A stretch of DNA of 64,000 bases, from assembly GCA_033026295.1 (NCBI GenBank), contig CM065168.1:26772306-26836305 (forward strand), read 5' to 3'. Positions 61,701 to 64,000 of the stretch are shown in pieces. This stretch comes from Channa striata. Taxonomy: Eukaryota > Chordata > Actinopteri > Anabantiformes > Channidae. The position numbers were made by a program, and so were the translations under genes. The notes under the pieces are model-generated. The model did not search any database and was not told where the DNA came from. It worked only from the letters and a program-made list of their open reading frames with translations. Position 1 is the first letter of the stretch. The number at the start of each line of letters is the position of its first letter.

Positions 61701-64000
61701 GATGCAGTGATGTAATTAAAGCTGGCAGAGACAGAATGTGATATTGAGATGCTCAAACATACAAGTAAATTAAATTCAAATGTGTATATGTAAATAAACT
61801 AAGGGGGAAGTAGCAATCCAGGTTATCTGTTTGGATATTTAGTATGTGATTATAATTACAGATGCTGATGAGGAAAATCACAAAAATTTACAATTCTGCC
61901 CCACTGAGATTATTTGTGAAATAAGTAAACATGTTTTTCCAACAATGCTACAAAACTAAAAGCAGAGCTCAAACAAGGAAATTTAGCAATTGCTTGAATG
62001 AATTCTTCCTTCTCTCTTCATATAAAGACAAGGAGAGCAGTGGCCGAACCCCTCCAAAACACTCAGCTTTCTAATCAGGATTAATTTGCCCACCTTTTGC
62101 CTAATGACACTTGGTGAACTGTGCTTCTGACATTTGCGTGGACTGACAGCTTTGCTTGTTCTCTCCATGACCTTTCTCTATTCGCAACTTTAGCCCTCAG
62201 CATAGGTCCATCTTTCCCTCTCAACGCCCTTTCTACAGGTTCATTATCTTGTCTGGCTACCAACAAGTGCCAAAGAAGCAACTGCAGACAATTAAGGGCC
62301 AGTCACCAAACTTCACAGAGAATATGAATGTCAGGGCCAGAAGGGTTCTGCTTGCAAAACAATAGATGCATTATTTCAGTTCTTTGTTCTCTATTGTCTG
62401 CAAATAAAGCGCTTCACTGGTTATGTCACTGTAAGCAAGACTCAGACATGTAATCAATTAAAAAAGTAATGCAATGTAGAAAGCAAGTACTAGATTGATC
62501 TCCACCTAGAAACAATTTATTTACACATCTGTGAGTGCGGTGATGGTGTTGTACCTTTAAAAGTTCTACTGGTTCCCAAAGAACAAACACATATATAAGT
62601 ACAGAAATACAGTTTTTAGTACTATTTGTAAAATGAGATTAAATAGCGTTTTGATTAGGATATCTATCTCAATAGGTCAGCGATTTACCTACTTGAAAGA
62701 TGAAGCAGAGCAGAGGGAGAAGCACATTTATAATAAATCGACTTACAGCAGTTAAGGGGGTTCAATCATTTCTCTAACAAAAACAAATTTTTTGGTTACT
62801 ACATTAACTGACTGTGTTATATTGACTGTTTCCTGGTAACCACCGTAATCCCTGTACCAAACCACAAAAAGTCAAATAAAATCTACCGTAACAACAGACA
62901 TAGAGCACAGAGGTACCAGTAAATGAAGTTTTATTGTGAAGCAGAAAAGCAGGTTTTGTTGTTTTATCAGTAGGAATGGACGAATAGAGCGGAGCGAGAT
63001 GGAAAAAGTGAATATATCCAAAGTTTGGCCTAATCCTGTTTGTAGATAGACTATGTACTCTTTTTATACTCCATTTGTAAAGACTATTATTCAGATGTTG
63101 CTACAACACTTAAATGTGATACTTTTTTTCAGATAATGTGATTGCATTACGACTGGATTTAAAATGTACACACATTTGCATACAAACGTTTGTGCGTGAG
63201 TCATCTGGGCCAGGTGAAGCTGCAGGCAGCTCTGCCAATGTGTCATAATGGGAAACTAAGATGTAATTTACTATTACAGACACAATCGATAGATTGTTCA
63301 ATGATTCTGAAAACACAATTAAAATAGGCTTTGTTGGCAACTGAGTTGGGAAGCCCATTTCCAATATTAAAAGTGTGATTGAACATTCTGCTATTTTACA
63401 CTATGAAAAGGCAGGTGTCATTTAGAAAGAGTTTGTTGTAATGTGCCATATTTTAATAGTATTGCCCTTAAGGGACGAATTTAAAAAACATAAAAACTAC
63501 CTTATGCTCTACTAGTCCTTATATAAAGTCCAAAAACCTATTACTACTTCTACAACTGCTATAATTAATGACATAAAAAAAGAAATGCACAAAATACCGA
63601 AAAATAGTCTGATCACAATAGCTTTATCTTTCCTGTCACATTACATTAAATGCAAAGTCACGTTGTGTCACAGGGAGAAAGGAGTATAAATGCAAAAAGC
63701 ACCCAAACTATAATTCAGGAATTTAACAGTGACAGTGAATGTTCTCCATTAAATCGTGCTGCTATTGCACAAGTGAAGAGGTAACAGACGTAATGAGACT
63801 TTTATCGTTCAAAGTTTCTCAGGGAACACAAAGAAAACTAAAATATAAGCAAGATGGAGAAAATGGCATTCAGATAGGAATAACAAAAATATAAAAAATG
63901 TTAAGAGACAAAGTGAAAAACGAACAAGTAAAAACTTCAGTGGTTTCGTTGGACCCACACTGACCTTTACGACACAGTCAATAGCTTTTCTGTTCCTTTT
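55796..64000. other. Intron, no gene recognised
   Basis: About 8 kb of AT-rich non-coding sequence. I saw no neurexin alpha exon on the minus strand, no RNA gene and no clear mobile element. Open frames are short and overlap on both strands, as expected by chance. Confidence 0.65.

Noticed and set aside
1..64000. CRISPR arrays, operons, bacterial or viral gene clusters
   Set aside because: No regularly spaced direct repeats, no dense coding, and all recognisable content is vertebrate; no undescribed system could be supported.

Overview
This window looks like teleost fish DNA from inside one very large, gene-poor intron. Evidence for a fish: AT-rich, microsatellite-rich sequence with no long open frames, plus fragments of typical teleost mobile elements (tRNA-derived SINE, Tc1-like, L2-like LINE, a LINE with a restriction-like endonuclease, hAT-like, foldback MITE). 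Apart from transposon remnants, I recognise only one coding segment.

That segment is the beta-specific first exon of neurexin 2 (nrxn2; I cannot tell the a and b paralogues apart), on the minus strand at 24947..24680. It encodes an initiator region, a signal peptide and the beta-neurexin N-terminus (STTHHVHHFHNKHG, then VPIAINRMPFLTRGGH), and ends in phase 1 at a consensus donor (G|GTAAGC). In vertebrates the beta promoter and exon lie in the alpha-neurexin intron just before the exon for the sixth LNS domain. I see no alpha exon upstream (25 to 64 kb) and no LNS6 exon downstream (1 to 24.6 kb), so the whole window probably lies within that one alpha intron. The stretch upstream of the exon (about 24.95 to 26.65 kb) is the best candidate for the beta promoter and 5' UTR.

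Layout on the + strand: 1 to 24.7 kb is the beta intron downstream of the exon, with a repeat fragment at 9.1 kb, a repeat cluster at 9.7 to 10.4 kb, a foldback element at 16.4 kb and a short teleost repeat at 21.2 kb. From 24.7 to 26.7 kb are the beta exon and putative promoter. From 26.7 to 38 kb is quiet intron with one SINE at 29.8 kb. From 38 to 56 kb lies a mobile-element-rich stretch: an inverted SINE fragment, a Tc1 copy nested inside an older Tc1 copy, a second copy of the 21.2 kb repeat, a deleted L2-like LINE, a second copy of the 9.7 kb repeat, an hAT-like end, and a deleted RLE-type LINE. From 56 to 64 kb I see only unremarkable intron.

I found no undescribed system that I could defend. 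The most informative points are the intronic beta promoter with its uncertain start and 5' splice structure, and the nested Tc1 insertion, whose frame reads through exactly when the inner element and one TA copy are removed.
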